The notes under the pieces were generated by a model. The model saw nothing but the letters and a program-made list of their open reading frames with translations. It was not told the origin of the DNA and searched no databases. Positions 31,472 through 42,351 of a stretch of DNA of 42,351 nt are shown piece after piece. Origin of the DNA: Labyrinthula sp. Ha (lineage: Eukaryota; Sar; Bigyra; Labyrinthulida; Labyrinthulaceae). Location of the stretch: the NCBI GenBank assembly GCA_015227615.1, contig JAALGZ010000103.1, positions 1-42,351 on the forward strand, read 5' to 3'. Positions within the stretch are counted from its first letter, which is position 1. Each line of letters begins with the position of its first letter. A program made the translations under genes and the position numbers.

Positions 31472-34400
31472 TTTACTACATTAAGCATCCATTTTAAGCT
31501 ACAGACCACTCTTGCCAGTGCCAGTGTCTCAGCTTCAGTACTGCTCTGACCAGCTAGATTTTGTCTCTTCGTTTTCCATAGTATCGGTGCGTTATCCCAT
31601 AATATGACGTGTCCGTCTATTGTGGAGAGGTCAACCGGAACATTTTTCCAGCTAGCATCTACGAATAAGGTTATCACATTTCGTTTTTCTTTTCTCGAGA
31701 AACGGATCCTGGATTCTCTGGTATGAAATAAGTACTTTAAAACCTTCTTGACTTGTCTTAAATGTTCAATACCCGAATTTGCAGCGAAAACTGAAAACCG
31801 GTTGAGTGCCCATGCAATGTCCGGTTTGCATGTTCGGGACGCAAATAATAGTGTACCGATTAGTGATTGAAATAATTTCGGTTCTATTATTTTCTCGGAT
31901 ATCTCGAAATATGTGCCAGATTGATGTGGCAAATCGGTATTTTTGCAATTTCCAATCTCGAAAATTTCTGACTTTGTCTCGATATATTTTTTTCATATGT
32001 AATGTTAGGAAGTTTTCAGATTTTGAGATTTCAATGCCAATGAATTTTTCTGTCTCATCTGTGTGTTTGATCTCGAATTGCTTTCGCAATTTATCCAATA
32101 TGACATTACCAGTCTTTTTATTTTTGCAAGAAAATAAAACATCGTCTGTCTTTCTCTGTGCACTTCTTTCAGAATATGATTAGTTAGATATTAACGCTCT
32201 AATATAACATAGTTTAACGGCTAGAATATAGCAGAACCGATACGAGAACTATATTACAGAGTAGTACACACATAGGTATGTACTAGGCTACTTACATAAA
32301 GTACACAAGTAGGTGTGCACTGACTTATATAACAGCGAACATACTGTATATAACTTTTACGTGTTGAGAACAATAGTCGGGCAGCAAGGTCAGTATGCTG
32401 ACACGTCAACATAAATTATCAAAATTACAAGATCCCCATTTACCACTGATTTGTAAACTGTGGTCTCAATCATATCCCTCACAAAGCCCAGCTTCGATAA
32501 CTGAGAGTCCAACAGGTCATACCAACATCTAGCGGACTCTTTTAGTCCATATATATATATATATATATATGGCTTTTTTGCTGGTCCATAGGTAATTGTC
32601 TTTTTTTCTGAGATATTTTAGATGTAAAACATAGTATCTTGGTGCTGCTAGTGAGGCATGAAGATAAGCTGTTGATACGTCCAACTGAAAGACATGTAGA
32701 TTTTCTGCTGCTGCCTTTGAAGAAAATAATCTGACAGTTTCTTAGTTGGATACAGGAGAATAAGTTGGCTGGAGAGGCTTCGAAGATTTTCCATTCGCAG
32801 TTATTCTGACTTTATATCTCATATCTTTTTTTATTGAATCACATTTTTTAGAGAAAAGTTCGACAAGAGAGAGTATTTCGGTGTCTTTTGGAATAAGATG
32901 TTTGGATATAAAAGTACAACCGCCGATCGTTGACAACTTCTTCAGTTCCTCGTCATATGTCTTCTCCCACTTATCCGAATCAACCATTCTATTTATCTGG
33001 AAGTAATTCTTTGGAAGGTCCTTTCTCTTCTTTTGTAGTTGAAATAAGATGAGGGTAGGGGAGTTTACCAGCTGTAGCTCCTCTGCCATTTTTTTCATGG
33101 ATGTCCATTTTGGAGAATACATCTGGGTAGGTCTGACTTTTCTGTCAGACCTGCGAACCCAATGAGTTTTATTCTCATTGTCTGGTTAGTTTCTGATGTT
33201 GTTGAATTCACTTGCAGGATCTTTCGCGGCCTCTAACGTATTCTGATTATGTGACACGTACTTGTTGTAAAGCTTATTGAATACGGGCCTAATGTTCCTA
33301 TTTACAACAACTTTCCTTGTTGTTTTATTTAATATGAAGTGCTCAGCAGATAAATCAGATACTCCAAGGTAAATTCCTTCTCTATATATTACTATTAACT
33401 TATTTTTATGTTTATGAATAAAATACACGACTGGCTGTCCAAAGATTAATATATGCTTGAGTTGGATCCTCTTGCATAATAGTGTATAGGCCGGTGTATC
33501 TTGATATTTTGAAATAGCTGTGTTATTATTGAGAAATGGAACATATTTTGCTGTGTATGTTCAGTATTTTTCTGGTAATTGTGATTGTTTCAATAAAATT
33601 CTGATAAATTGAAGTATTTTGCCATTAGCTCTCTCACTAGTTCCATTAGCTTGAGGCGTCTCTACAGGACTAAATCTATAGTTTGTTCCTTTGTTTTTAA
33701 AGAACTTAATATTTTTTTCCTTTTTAAATTTGGTTCCTTAGTCCATGTAGACATTTTTTACCTTTTCATCTGCTAAATTTTTTATTTTGAGAATATATTC
33801 TTGAAGAATTCTATTGCAATCAGTCCTTTTAAAGTACACGTCAAGGCGTTTATATTTAGTAAAAGCGTCAGTGATCAGGTAAAAGCCCTTCTCACTCTTA
33901 AAGCCATTCACAGTGGTATCCGCTGTATCGCAGTAAAACCACTGAAGTGGTTTCTCTGCAACAATATGTTTATTCTTATGAATTAGTAGCCTTTTCTGTT
34001 TTGTAATGCTACAAATTCTGCAATCAATAATTTTGGGCAAATTTGCTGTCACGTTATAAAACGACAAAGTATTTTTCAAACTTGAATAAGAGAGATGACC
34101 AAGGAGTTGGTGGAAATACTCCGATCTTGATGAAGCAGATAACTCTTTACGCCCAAGGATACATGCTGTGGTCCTAAACACGTTGTTTTCCATGATTATG
34201 GCTCACAGAATTACCTCCTTGTTATTTTCGAAGTGTAGTAACTTATCCTTGATCTTCATATCTATTCCTAACTCAATTGACCTCCCAAAACTGATAAGAG
34301 GCGTCCCAGTATCTAGAACAAGAGCATTGTTTAGTTCGAGAATATAACATGTATTGTTTTTTATTCTAAAATCAGCTCTTGTAGCAGTATTGACTACCCC

Positions 34401-35440
34401 TCCAACAACTTGGATTTGCGTTGGGGTTCCGTTTTTATACGAGGAAGCTAAATGGAGATACTTTCTTGGTAAAACATGACTGCTAGCCCCTGCATCAACA
34501 ACCATAATTATTTTGTCATCAATTTTATTTTTTAGGTTCAACGCTAGTTCTTCGACAAGCGCCGTTTCTTCAGATGAGTCATTGGATCTTTGATTATCTT
34601 CTTCGTCTTCAGATAAACGCTGTCAACTTCGAAACTGGTCTTGTTGCTCTCCGACATCTGTCTTGTCTCTTCTTTCTTGATGTTTTTCTTGCACTGTGGT
34701 ACAAAGTGTGATTTACTGCTGCAGATAGTGCAAAAGTTTTTTGACTTACAGTCGTTTTGCAGATATCCTTTGCGACCACATCGGGTGCAAAATATGCCAA
34801 ACTTTGGTAATTTCCCACATTGTTATTGTTTTTAGGCTTTGGTTTATTGGATCTTGAGTCAATTTTTTCAGCTATGAAGCGCATCTCCTTCAAGACAATA
34901 TCATATTTTCTAAGATGTTCATGCAATCTCAAATGTTGTTCAAGATTATTTACTAACGGTTTTCTGATGATGCAGAGGATCATTGTGATCTTATCTTCCT
35001 CATTTAACCTGCCATCAATGTCTCGATACCTTTTTTGGTTTGTATCGAAGTTGTTCAGTCTCTCCATTGCAGTTGTACCTGGAGACTTTATGAGCTGAGA
35101 ATACAGTCTATTTCTCTCTGATTTATCATCTGCAGAGTACAAAGTTTTAATTTTTGTCCATAGGGTGTGAGAATCTTCAATATCCCCAGCTGCTTCTATA
35201 ACTTTTTCAGATAAGTGTTCGTAAATTATTCTTGTCGCAACCGCGTCAAGAACTACTTGGGGTCTTTCCCCTTTTTTGGTTGTAGATAGTTCATCGCCTT
35301 CGATGTTGGAGCTGACACGCTTCCAGACACCGTTTTCGCGAAGGAAACTTTTAACTTCGATGGTCCATATTTTGTATTGATATGGAGAAGATAGTTTAGT
35401 AACCTTTTCTGACTTATTTTTTATTTGAAAAGAGATGTAA
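31472..35440 (-). pseudogene. Copia-D gag-pol, upstream part, broken
   Basis: Rounded parts in reading order. A copia Gag start (YQYKIWTIEVKSFLRENGVW) near 35.4 kb and two tandem zinc knuckles near 34.7 kb. A protease with VVDAGASSHVLP near 34.5 kb. A GAG-pre-integrase/zinc region with HQLLGHLSYSSLKN and CRICSITKQK near 34.1 kb, and an integrase to about 33.2 kb. A reverse transcriptase start with KWEKTYDEELKKL near 33.0 kb. RT end and RNase H near 31.9-31.5 kb (SLIGTLLFASRTCKPDIAWA and WKTKRQNLAGQSSTEAE). Integrase before RT is the Ty1/copia order. It has several breaks. Confidence 0.8.
32549..32570. repeat. (AT)11 microsatellite inside copia-D
   Basis: An uninterrupted run of 22 alternating A and T bases in the decayed RT region of copia-D. 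Confidence 0.9.
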
Positions 35441-35464
35441 GGAAAACTTTATATTGTGAAAGCA

Positions 35465-35474
35465 GCTGTTAACC
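35465..35474 (-). promoter_or_regulatory. Copia-D primer-binding site (tRNA-Asn anticodon arm)
   Basis: In element orientation it is GGTTAACAGC directly after the LTR. The complementary strand, GCTGTTAACC, equals ten bases of the anticodon loop and 3' stem start of tRNA-Asn(GUU). Confidence 0.6.
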
Positions 35475-35609
35475 TGTTGAAAGCTGTAAATTTAGATTCT
35501 GTATTTTATATTTTTAGTGGTTAAAACTCTCCGTTCTATATAAAATACAGTGTAGTGTAATATTTATATTCTATTTCACTAAAGTATACAAAACTGTACA
35601 TACTTGATA
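35475..35609 (-). repeat. 5' LTR of copia-D, 135 bp
   Basis: Pairs with 25899-26033. It is followed (minus direction) immediately by the primer-binding site at 35465-35474. Confidence 0.8.
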
Positions 35610-35614
35610 GTGTC
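35610..35614. repeat. Target-site duplication of copia-D, right
   Basis: GTGTC, identical to 25894-25898. Confidence 0.75.
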
Positions 35615-36635
35615 CTCTTGGGGTTCTGGTTTTTAATTATCCAGTTTTAGTCTACTTTGTTTTCAAGAAAGTTATGGAGATGAGCACTATTTGGGATAAA
35701 AAGAACTGTAAAAGGTTCTAATCAGTTATTCGTCGTCATTTCCTCATGGAGTTCATGTTTATCTTAAGCATAAATGTATGTTGTTTTCTAGTGTGAACAG
35801 ATTGCGTTGAACGCCTTAGCCCGCTCTGTATATGCGAAAGTATTGAATATTCCATTTTATCACAGGGTGACATTACCCTCGCACAGCAAACACATTCTGA
35901 GATCGGCGAAACGTGGAAACCTAAGACACATTTCCAGTAAGTTCCGATAATCCTCGTTAATTTCCGATAATGAATGTTACGTTTACAACTGGAACCGGGG
36001 TTTTATACGCTGGCGTAATTTACGCCACTCTACCATTAGTACCAATAACAGAATTGCCCAAAATTAAAAATTAAAAACCAACAATTACAATTAAAATTAC
36101 AAATGGATAATAAATATCCGATGAAGCTCAAGAATTGATCAAGTGAAGAAGAAAACAAGAAAAACTTTAATTAAATGAACCAGGTACACACATAGTTCAA
36201 GTTGGAAATAGAGATATGGAAATTGAAACCATTCTCGAAGATTTCAAGGTTTTAAGAACCGGATTTGAAAATACAAAAGTTATACCTGAAAAAGACCAAG
36301 GATCGAAGAAGTGAACAGGAAAAGTAAGAGTTATGTATTTATGCGAAGGGGACATATCTATGGTTCAAGAATCAAGTACGAACTAACTAGAACAGGGGCT
36401 AGAGTTAGCTTTTTGTAAAAAGCTAACCATAGACCCACACAGATCTGCAAGAACCAGATCCATAACCCTTGCTTGGGGTTTAGGTAGAAGTTTTTTTTTT
36501 ATTTCTTTTAGTTTTCAAGAGGAAATTTATATTGTGGGTGGGCATAGGGATCAGGATGTTCTTATTTTACAGGAGTGTTAGATGAAAAGTTTCAAAACTG
36601 ATATTTTAAAAGGCCTTCAAGATATATATGGAAGC
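35615..36635. other. Gene-free stretch, possible coding relic
   Basis: About 1 kb. A plus-strand stretch near 36180-36290 reads NEPGTHIVQVGNRDMEIETI and looks coding-like but is short and flanked by stops; no family is recognised. A locally GC-richer patch lies near 35870-36050. Confidence 0.35.
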
Positions 36636-36860
36636 TATCCCAGGATGCATAAAATTATTCCGTGGTTGATCATCTAGCAGTTCTTGCACACATTTACTAT
36701 CCCACGATGCATAAAATAATTCCGTGGTTGATCATCTAGCAGTTCTTGCACACATTTACTATTCCACGATGCATAAAATAATTCCGTGGTTGATCATCTA
36801 GCAGCTCTTACATACGTTTATTATCCCACAATGCATAAAATAATTCCGTGGTTGACCATG
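36636..36860. repeat. 62-bp tandem repeat, about 3.6 copies
   Basis: The anchor GATGCATAAAA (AATGCATAAAA in the last unit) begins at 36644, 36706, 36768 and 36830, an exact period of 62. Units share ATTCCGTGGTTGATCATC and CTAGCAG, with a few substitutions between copies and no length change. A 64-codon plus frame across the end of the array (36786-36980) is probably chance. Confidence 0.9.
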
Positions 36861-37400
36861 AGGTACAGGGTTTTCAATTCAGAGTATTCTATTTGGTTTT
36901 ACGAAGACGTGATTGAAGGGTTTCTACTTAATTACAATGAAGATGTTGATCGAGGTTGTTGTGAAGTCAGTACTGTATAGGAAAACTTCACATGAGAAAA
37001 CGGAGTTGCTAGAAGCAAAGGCTGTAGGTGAGTACTATATAGGAAAACTTACTTAAGTGTTAAAGTTCAAGCGACTTTGACTTGCAACTACACTGCCTTT
37101 TCTTCGCATTTTCCTCTTTCTCGGTGATAAGATTGTTGATCCAGAATTTTGAGAGAGTGACATATCCACATCGAAAAAGTCACCATCTGCATTTTGTTTC
37201 AATGCATCTGTCATTTTTATGACAGTTGCATATGATTTTCGCCACCCCTCATCTGTGCTATGTCAAGCTTCTTCACATAGGTCCCAGCGTGCTGTCCTGA
37301 GAATGGAAAATCTCGCACTTGGCTTCTTTGGAACTTTCAAATCTCTAGAACCAGTGTTTGCGTATAGATATAGCTGGGATATATTCATCTAACTTGAGTA
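36861..37400. other. No recognisable gene
   Basis: About 540 bp between the tandem repeat and copia-E. It contains two short near-copies of GTACTGTATAGGAAAACTT (36970-36988) and CTATATAGGAAAACTT (about 37035-37050), but no supported gene. Confidence 0.4.
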
Positions 37401-37505
37401 TATAGCTTGTAGTTTCCATGTCAGCTTGGTGTTCTACTTCAATATGAAACCAAGCCAGAGTTTTAAAAAATAAAAATATTATTCAACAAAGATCTTCTAT
37501 CAACA
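37401..37505 (+). repeat. 5' LTR of copia-E, about 105 bp
   Basis: It shares TAGCTTG.AGTTT.CAT.TCAGCTTGGT and later CAAGCCAG with 40371-40471 and ends CAACA at the primer site. The start is uncertain by several bases, and no target duplication was found. Confidence 0.5.
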
Positions 37506-37519
37506 GGTTAACAGCCGAA
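37506..37519 (+). promoter_or_regulatory. Copia-E primer-binding site (tRNA-Asn anticodon arm)
   Basis: GGTTAACAGCCGAA, an exact 14-base complement of the tRNA-Asn(GUU) anticodon stem-loop, placed directly after the LTR end CAACA. Confidence 0.7.
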
Positions 37520-37589
37520 ATCCACTATAAAATAATTAAAAATATACTTACAGTAGGGACTCAAGAAGTTATCAAGATGCAATGAATTC

Positions 37590-40080
37590 CAGAAATTATA
37601 CTATGTAACAAGAAGAATTACCTTGAATGGAAGGAGTACGTTACCATACTTCTAGAATCCAAGGGACTAGAATTCACTTTGAACATTCAAGAAAACCTCG
37701 TCTATACACCTGATACTTTCGGACTTATTCAATCTATTGAAAAGGAGAGAAAGGTGAAAGCCATTACCATTCTTAGACGTCATATTAATATCACGCTTCA
37801 TTACTTGGTCCATGAAGTTAGATGACCATCCACTGCGTTATAGAATACTGAAAAATATTGTATAGGAGATAAAGATCACTTCCTTTTAACCCTTGAAAAC
37901 CAACGATATAACCCTTCTGGACGTTTTCCCTAGAAAAACAAAGCAATTTTAACAAAACTACCGTGATTTCATCATGCTAGGTGGAGTAATGTGAGAAGCA
38001 AAGATCATTCATAAACTGTTTCTATTAGCTCCATCATCAATTGCTGTTTCTTTACTTCAACAGCAAATACTTCTTAACGATCGTTTATCACCTGAAAATA
38101 AAACTTGATACAATGCGATCTACGGGAAAGTTCTAGTCATTGCTGAGAAACAGCAGGAGGATTACGTGAAGAGATCAAAGTTACAGAACAGATCTGCACT
38201 TTTTTGTTTTCATTGTAATCAACCTGGGCATTTTAAGTCAGAATGCAAGAATCCGTGGTATTGCACCATTTGCAAACACCAAGGGCATAGTGCATATAAG
38301 TGCAGGCTCAATAATAGGACAGGCGAAGCATTAATTCTCACTAAAGATAAACGGGAATTAATCAAATCTCAAAATTTCAAGGTGTCACAACTCAGTGACG
38401 AACCTTTACGTGAATTATTTGTACCGGATAATTTTATGCCGCCAAATTTAACCAATGAAGATTTAACATACACTGAATCGCATCAGACTAAGAACCCGTA
38501 GGAAAAATCTTTGAAAAATTTAGTACAGAATTCTCCTAAAGGTGAAAACACAGTTTCTGAGGAAGCTACTAATAAAGAACATAATAATAAGAGTATTGTA
38601 GAAATTTTGTTACTAGAAAACATTGTTTAAGATGGTCAATAAGAGTAACTAAACCACCACAGCGTTTAACATACGCTGATATGGTCAATGGTGACACAAT
38701 GTTTTTGTTTGAAAATGCGAATTTCCTGTTTGAACAGTCAAAGTTAACTGGCTTTGCTGATGCGTCTGTCAAAAAGGACAAGTGGGTTCCACGAAATTAT
38801 TTTTAGATTAACCCTAAACCATCTTCTGAAGATTGGTTTAGAGCCTGTGAAAAGGAATTAATAAAGTTAATTGACCTTGGAAAGATGGTTTTAGTACCAA
38901 AAACTGAAGGTTCTGGAGGAAAATAATTCTAATCATGGAAGATTTCTCTAAAAAATATGATAATGTTACTAAAAACAAAAAACAAAATTTTAAATGTAGA
39001 TCTGTCGCTAGAGGTGACTTACAGGAAGAATATTTGAAATAATATTCTCGTACGGTTCGTTTAGAGCTAATTAGGATGTTTTTATGCATAATTGCAAGTA
39101 AAAATATGGTCTTTCTGGATATTTATATTAAGAACATGTTTTTAAACGCAAAATTAGATAAATTTTATTATTATTATTTGTCAATGAGGTTAAAAGGTTG
39201 TTTCCAGACAAGATTTGGAAGTCTTCTCAAGCTATTTATTGCCTAAGAGAAGCCCCCATGCTTTATTGATGCATCTAAATTACGAAGAAACTTGAAGAAC
39301 CTGAATTTAAAGTAGAAGTGGAAGAAAGAACAATCTTTTACCATGAGAAGGTAAATATTTTAGCTATACTTTATGCTCACAATATGCAGCTGGAGTCAAG
39401 GAACACCATAACTTAGTCTGGGTCTTTGACGGACTAAAACGGTAGTATGACGTAAACAAAAACATCCTAAATATTGACAACTATGTTAGATTTGAGTTTG
39501 AACAAGATGAAAAACATTGTGTATGACAGCTAAAGGACACATTGAAAAGATAACTGAAAGTTTTGAAGAGCAGGAAAACCATTCTATTCAAAAACCTCTC
39601 ATAGTTAATTAATATATTGATAGAGGATTCGAAAGTAAGCCATTGGAACCAATGTGAAAATATCAAAGTTTGATTGGACACCTTACTTATATTAGCAGGG
39701 TATGGAGTCCAAATATTTCATTCCAAACGAATATGTTGGTTCAGCAAGGTTCAAAACCTTTGATTTCACAATTAAGAAAATGAAAATGATGCATAAAATA
39801 CCTATTAAATACGAAGTTTTTTGTATTAAAATATGCAACGAATACAGAAAAAATATGAAGTGGAGGCATATTCAGATGCTTCCTATGCCTATTTGGAAGG
39901 AATACATAATATATCAAGATATGTAATAAAGGTAAAGGATGCTATACTTTTATATAAAACAAAGAAGTAGAAACTAGTAAGCGTCCGTTCGACAGAAGCA
40001 GAAATCCTGGCTTGCAGTTTGGTGATAAAGGGACTCAAATGGATGAAGATTAAATTTGAATTTCTCAGTATCAAGTTGAA
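37590..40080 (+). pseudogene. Copia-E gag-pol remains, broken
   Basis: Gag start (NKKNYLEWKEYVTILLESKG) near 37.6 kb. Two tandem zinc knuckles, CFHCNQPGHFKSEC and CTICKHQGHSAYKC, at about 38.2 kb. RT start with SEDWFRACEKELIKLIDLGK near 38.85 kb and RT core FLDIYIKNMFLNAKLDKFYY near 39.1 kb. RNase H near 39.9 kb (YSDASYAYLEG and STEAEILACSLVIKG). It has many breaks. Confidence 0.75.
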
Positions 40081-40370
40081 TTAAGTAGATTTATATACAG
40101 ACAACAAAGTAGCTGCGAATAAATTGATTCTTAAGGAATTGTTTTCAAGCATTAATCAGCTAAACATAGAATACTATTTCTATAAAAAGTATTCTAGATA
40201 GTGAAAAATTGAAAATTCACAATTTTCAAAGAAATAAAACGAAGCACATTCAAATACTAGGCCTATGAAAATAAAATAGTTTCTGTTTACAAAAGGTTTG
40301 TAAATTTATAATACAAAGAATTTGGAAGAAGGAAAACAGGATTTTCTTTTTGCGAAGTTATGTAGCTTGC

Positions 40371-40471
40371 AGTTTGCATATCAGCTTGGTATTATATTTC
40401 TATTAGATATCAAGCCAGTCTATTTAAGTGGTAAGAATATTTGACAAAAGAGAAAAGGTTCTCCTCAAACA
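40371..40471 (+). repeat. 3' LTR of copia-E, about 101 bp
   Basis: It starts near TGTAGCTTGC and ends near CAAACA. It is diverged from the 5' copy at roughly a quarter or more of positions by eye. Confidence 0.5.
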
Positions 40472-42351
40472 AAATTTCTGCACACAATATTATCCACATA
40501 GAAATGCCATTTTACTTTCATAAAAAACCAATTACTTTTCAACTCAAAAAATATTCAGTTTTAATGGGTAGGAATATATCTCAATTGTGGCAAAGAGTAT
40601 AATTATAGCTTGAGCAGAAGATAAATGAAGAGATGGTAGCAAAGCCTCGAAATATTACTAAAAATACTGAAATTGAATAGTGCATGTATAGAATGAAAAT
40701 ATTGACTCAAACTCAGCGTATAGTTTGACTGTAAGAAGTTGTGCCAAAATCAATCATGTTGTTGATGGGGTACCTCTAAAGGAAACACGTAGACTTCATG
40801 ACTCGTCATTTCTGACTGGGGCTCACTCAGATTTGCTTCAGAACAGTTAAAATTAAAGACAATATTTAAAATTGATACTAAAGCAATGAAATTGATCCTA
40901 GAATTTGGTATTGAAGTAAATGTAGCCAAAATCTTCGGAACATTGCATTGCAAGTGTCATACGGTTAAGAAGGTGTTTCATGAATTGACTAGAGCAAACT
41001 CAATGGGGAAAAATGTGAAGTCAAAACCCTATGTGCATGACATTACAGAACTAAATGTGTTCTCATAGAACATCATTCTTAATGAAGCAGGTTACAGTTT
41101 GTCTTGCTCCAAATACAAAGTATGGCCATCCTGAGGCTGTAGAGCTACCTGGAAGCAATTATACTTAACAGAATCACATAGTCGGAGTTTGAGTGCAACC
41201 AATGATGTTGGGGCTTTTAAGCCCATCACTTGTCTTTGATCGTTAACAAAGGAAGCCCACTTGCATGGGGTGCGAGTTTAATAGGTACAGCCGAGTACAA
41301 GGAACCAGGACAGATAATTTGACAATCAACTTGGAAAAGTCACTCTCATGCAACATATTAGAGTGCACTTTGCAGAAAGAGACTGATTCGAAAGAAAAAC
41401 TCTTGAAATTAACACCTAGAGCATGGTATTCAGTCCGTTCAGGAAACATGTAACATGATTAAAGACTACAAGAAGGGCAAAGTGTCTTAAATTACTTGTT
41501 CGTTGTCCGAAGATTTTCCTAGTAAATACATGACTAGTTTTGAAAGACACAAGATGCAACAAAGGGTTTTGGCGTGCTTTCAGGGAGATGATTAACCACA
41601 TTACCGAAGACTTTCAAAAAAATCACCCATCAGTTTGAGGCTAACATCAATCTATACAACCTTGGCCTCAGTGGTACTATTACATGTTGCTTTTTTTGTG
41701 ATGCGCTAAATGAAACAATTTGTTAAGATTACTCTTAAGAGTTTGTGTATTAACTGTTTTTTTACAGGAACTAGTTTTTTGTTTACCCTCAACTTTTTTG
41801 ACAAACTTGAGTGAAGTTTTTGCCCCTTGAAACGGAATTTTTTAAGTTTAAACTGTTGCAATAATTTTTAACCGTAACTTAAACAATTAGTTTTGCCTAG
41901 AAGAAATTTGTGTCCCATTTGGTAGAAATTCTTGAAAAATAGTGTAACATGAAAGCTTCACTCTTGATTGAGTGTCGATCAATAATATTCTAAGATTAAA
42001 AAAAGTTAGAGAAAGCTTAATTTGGTAAATTAGCGATCTAATTATGAATTAAATGCTCTTCACTCAAAGTAAAATATCTTTGCTTTCTCACACTGTTCAG
42101 ATATAACAATTTAATACGACCTGGGGCTCATCACACTCAATGTACTCCAGCTATATCTACCAGTCCATCTCTCAATATGATTCACATTAGCAAGCATTAA
42201 TGCATATTATATACTTGTAGCATGCGTTTTAAATATAGAATTCCTAGTCCAATAACCTGATTCGAATCTTGGAACACCGAAAGAAGAAGCTTCAACACAT
42301 CAATTCCCTCAAACAACAAAATTTTTTACATACAATGGAAGATCTGGTATA
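40472..42351. other. No recognisable gene
   Basis: About 1.9 kb at the right edge. A 60-codon plus frame (40886-41068), with FGTLHCKCHTVKKVFHELTR, lies in a less AT-rich patch (about 40750-41650) that looks like decayed coding sequence, but no family is recognised. The rest is AT-rich with only chance frames. Confidence 0.4.

Larger units (their letters stand above)
25899..35609 (-). mobile_element. Copia-D: Ty1/copia LTR retrotransposon, split by copia-C
   Basis: It has 135-bp LTRs at 25899-26033 and 35475-35609, flanked by GTGTC on both sides. Without the nested copia-C it is about 4.7 kb. In minus order: primer site, gag (about 35.4-34.6 kb), protease, integrase, reverse transcriptase and RNase H. 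The end of the RNase H region resumes beyond copia-C near 26.4-26.2 kb. It is a broken fossil with several interruptions. By hand count the LTRs differ at about 12 positions (near 9 percent). Confidence 0.85.
37401..40471 (+). mobile_element. Copia-E: old, broken Ty1/copia element
   Basis: Its ends are defined by two diverged LTR-like repeats (about 37401-37505 and 40371-40471) and an exact tRNA-Asn-type primer site at 37506-37519. It contains gag with two zinc knuckles, RT and RNase H remains. It is markedly shorter than copia-C and -D and broken at many places. LTR divergence is clearly higher than in the other elements, so it is probably the oldest copia insertion here. Confidence 0.7.

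Noticed and set aside
31806-32183. 125-codon plus-strand frame in copia-D
   Set aside because: It is antisense to the copia RT region, with no own domain; considered a shadow.
36786-36980. 64-codon plus frame across the 62-bp repeat
   Set aside because: It starts inside a tandem repeat, has no recognisable features and is probably chance.

Overview
The window is AT-rich, has intronless genes and is dominated by transposons. Only about 3.5 kb holds genes that look like ordinary host genes: an unrecognised two-helix membrane protein at the left edge (26-451), an MsrB-like protein (13518-14057, minus), a compact SulP anion transporter (14280-15581, plus) and an unrecognised 340-residue protein (15611-16633, minus). 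Single-exon genes, a SulP protein without a STAS tail, and Tf1-like plus Ty1/copia retroelements suggest a fungal-type genome, perhaps a transposon-rich microsporidian. That placement is an inference; no rRNA, tRNA or diagnostic marker gene is present.

Left part (2.0-12.0 kb). A broken Ty1/copia element (copia-1, minus) holds a younger insertion of a Ty3/gypsy-type element (gypsy-B, minus). The zinc-binding end of the gypsy-B Gag runs in frame into a complete MT-A70-type adenine methyltransferase domain (2085-2750), which is the most unusual object in the window. Next to it lies gypsy-A (6107-11963, plus), nearly full length, with 238-bp LTRs and a TTAAC target duplication. In both gypsy copies the primer-binding site is not tRNA-like. 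It is an exact 12-nt complement of a segment inside the element's own LTR, the signature of Tf1-type self-priming.

Middle (12-25.9 kb). Four gene-poor or gene-free kilobases surround the MsrB/SulP/340-aa block. MsrB and SulP are divergent, and a near-perfect 27-bp palindrome containing ATTGG and CCAAT sits at the midpoint between their start codons. Then follow a decayed LINE (about 19.5-22.2 kb), decayed minus-strand coding sequence of unknown identity (about 22.9-23.8 kb) and a decayed MULE-like transposase (about 24.3-25.2 kb).

Right part (25.9-42.4 kb). Copia-D (25899-35609, minus; 135-bp LTRs, GTGTC target duplication) is split by copia-C (26450-31471, minus; about 181-bp LTRs). An older copia-E (about 37.4-40.5 kb, plus) follows a 62-bp tandem repeat. 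Copia-C, -D and -E, and probably copia-1, carry primer-binding sites matching the anticodon arm of tRNA-Asn(GUU), which suggests half-tRNA priming as in Drosophila copia but with a different tRNA. The last 1.9 kb holds nothing recognisable.

All LTR elements are broken in their coding regions, apart from the gypsy-A gag frame, which is open.
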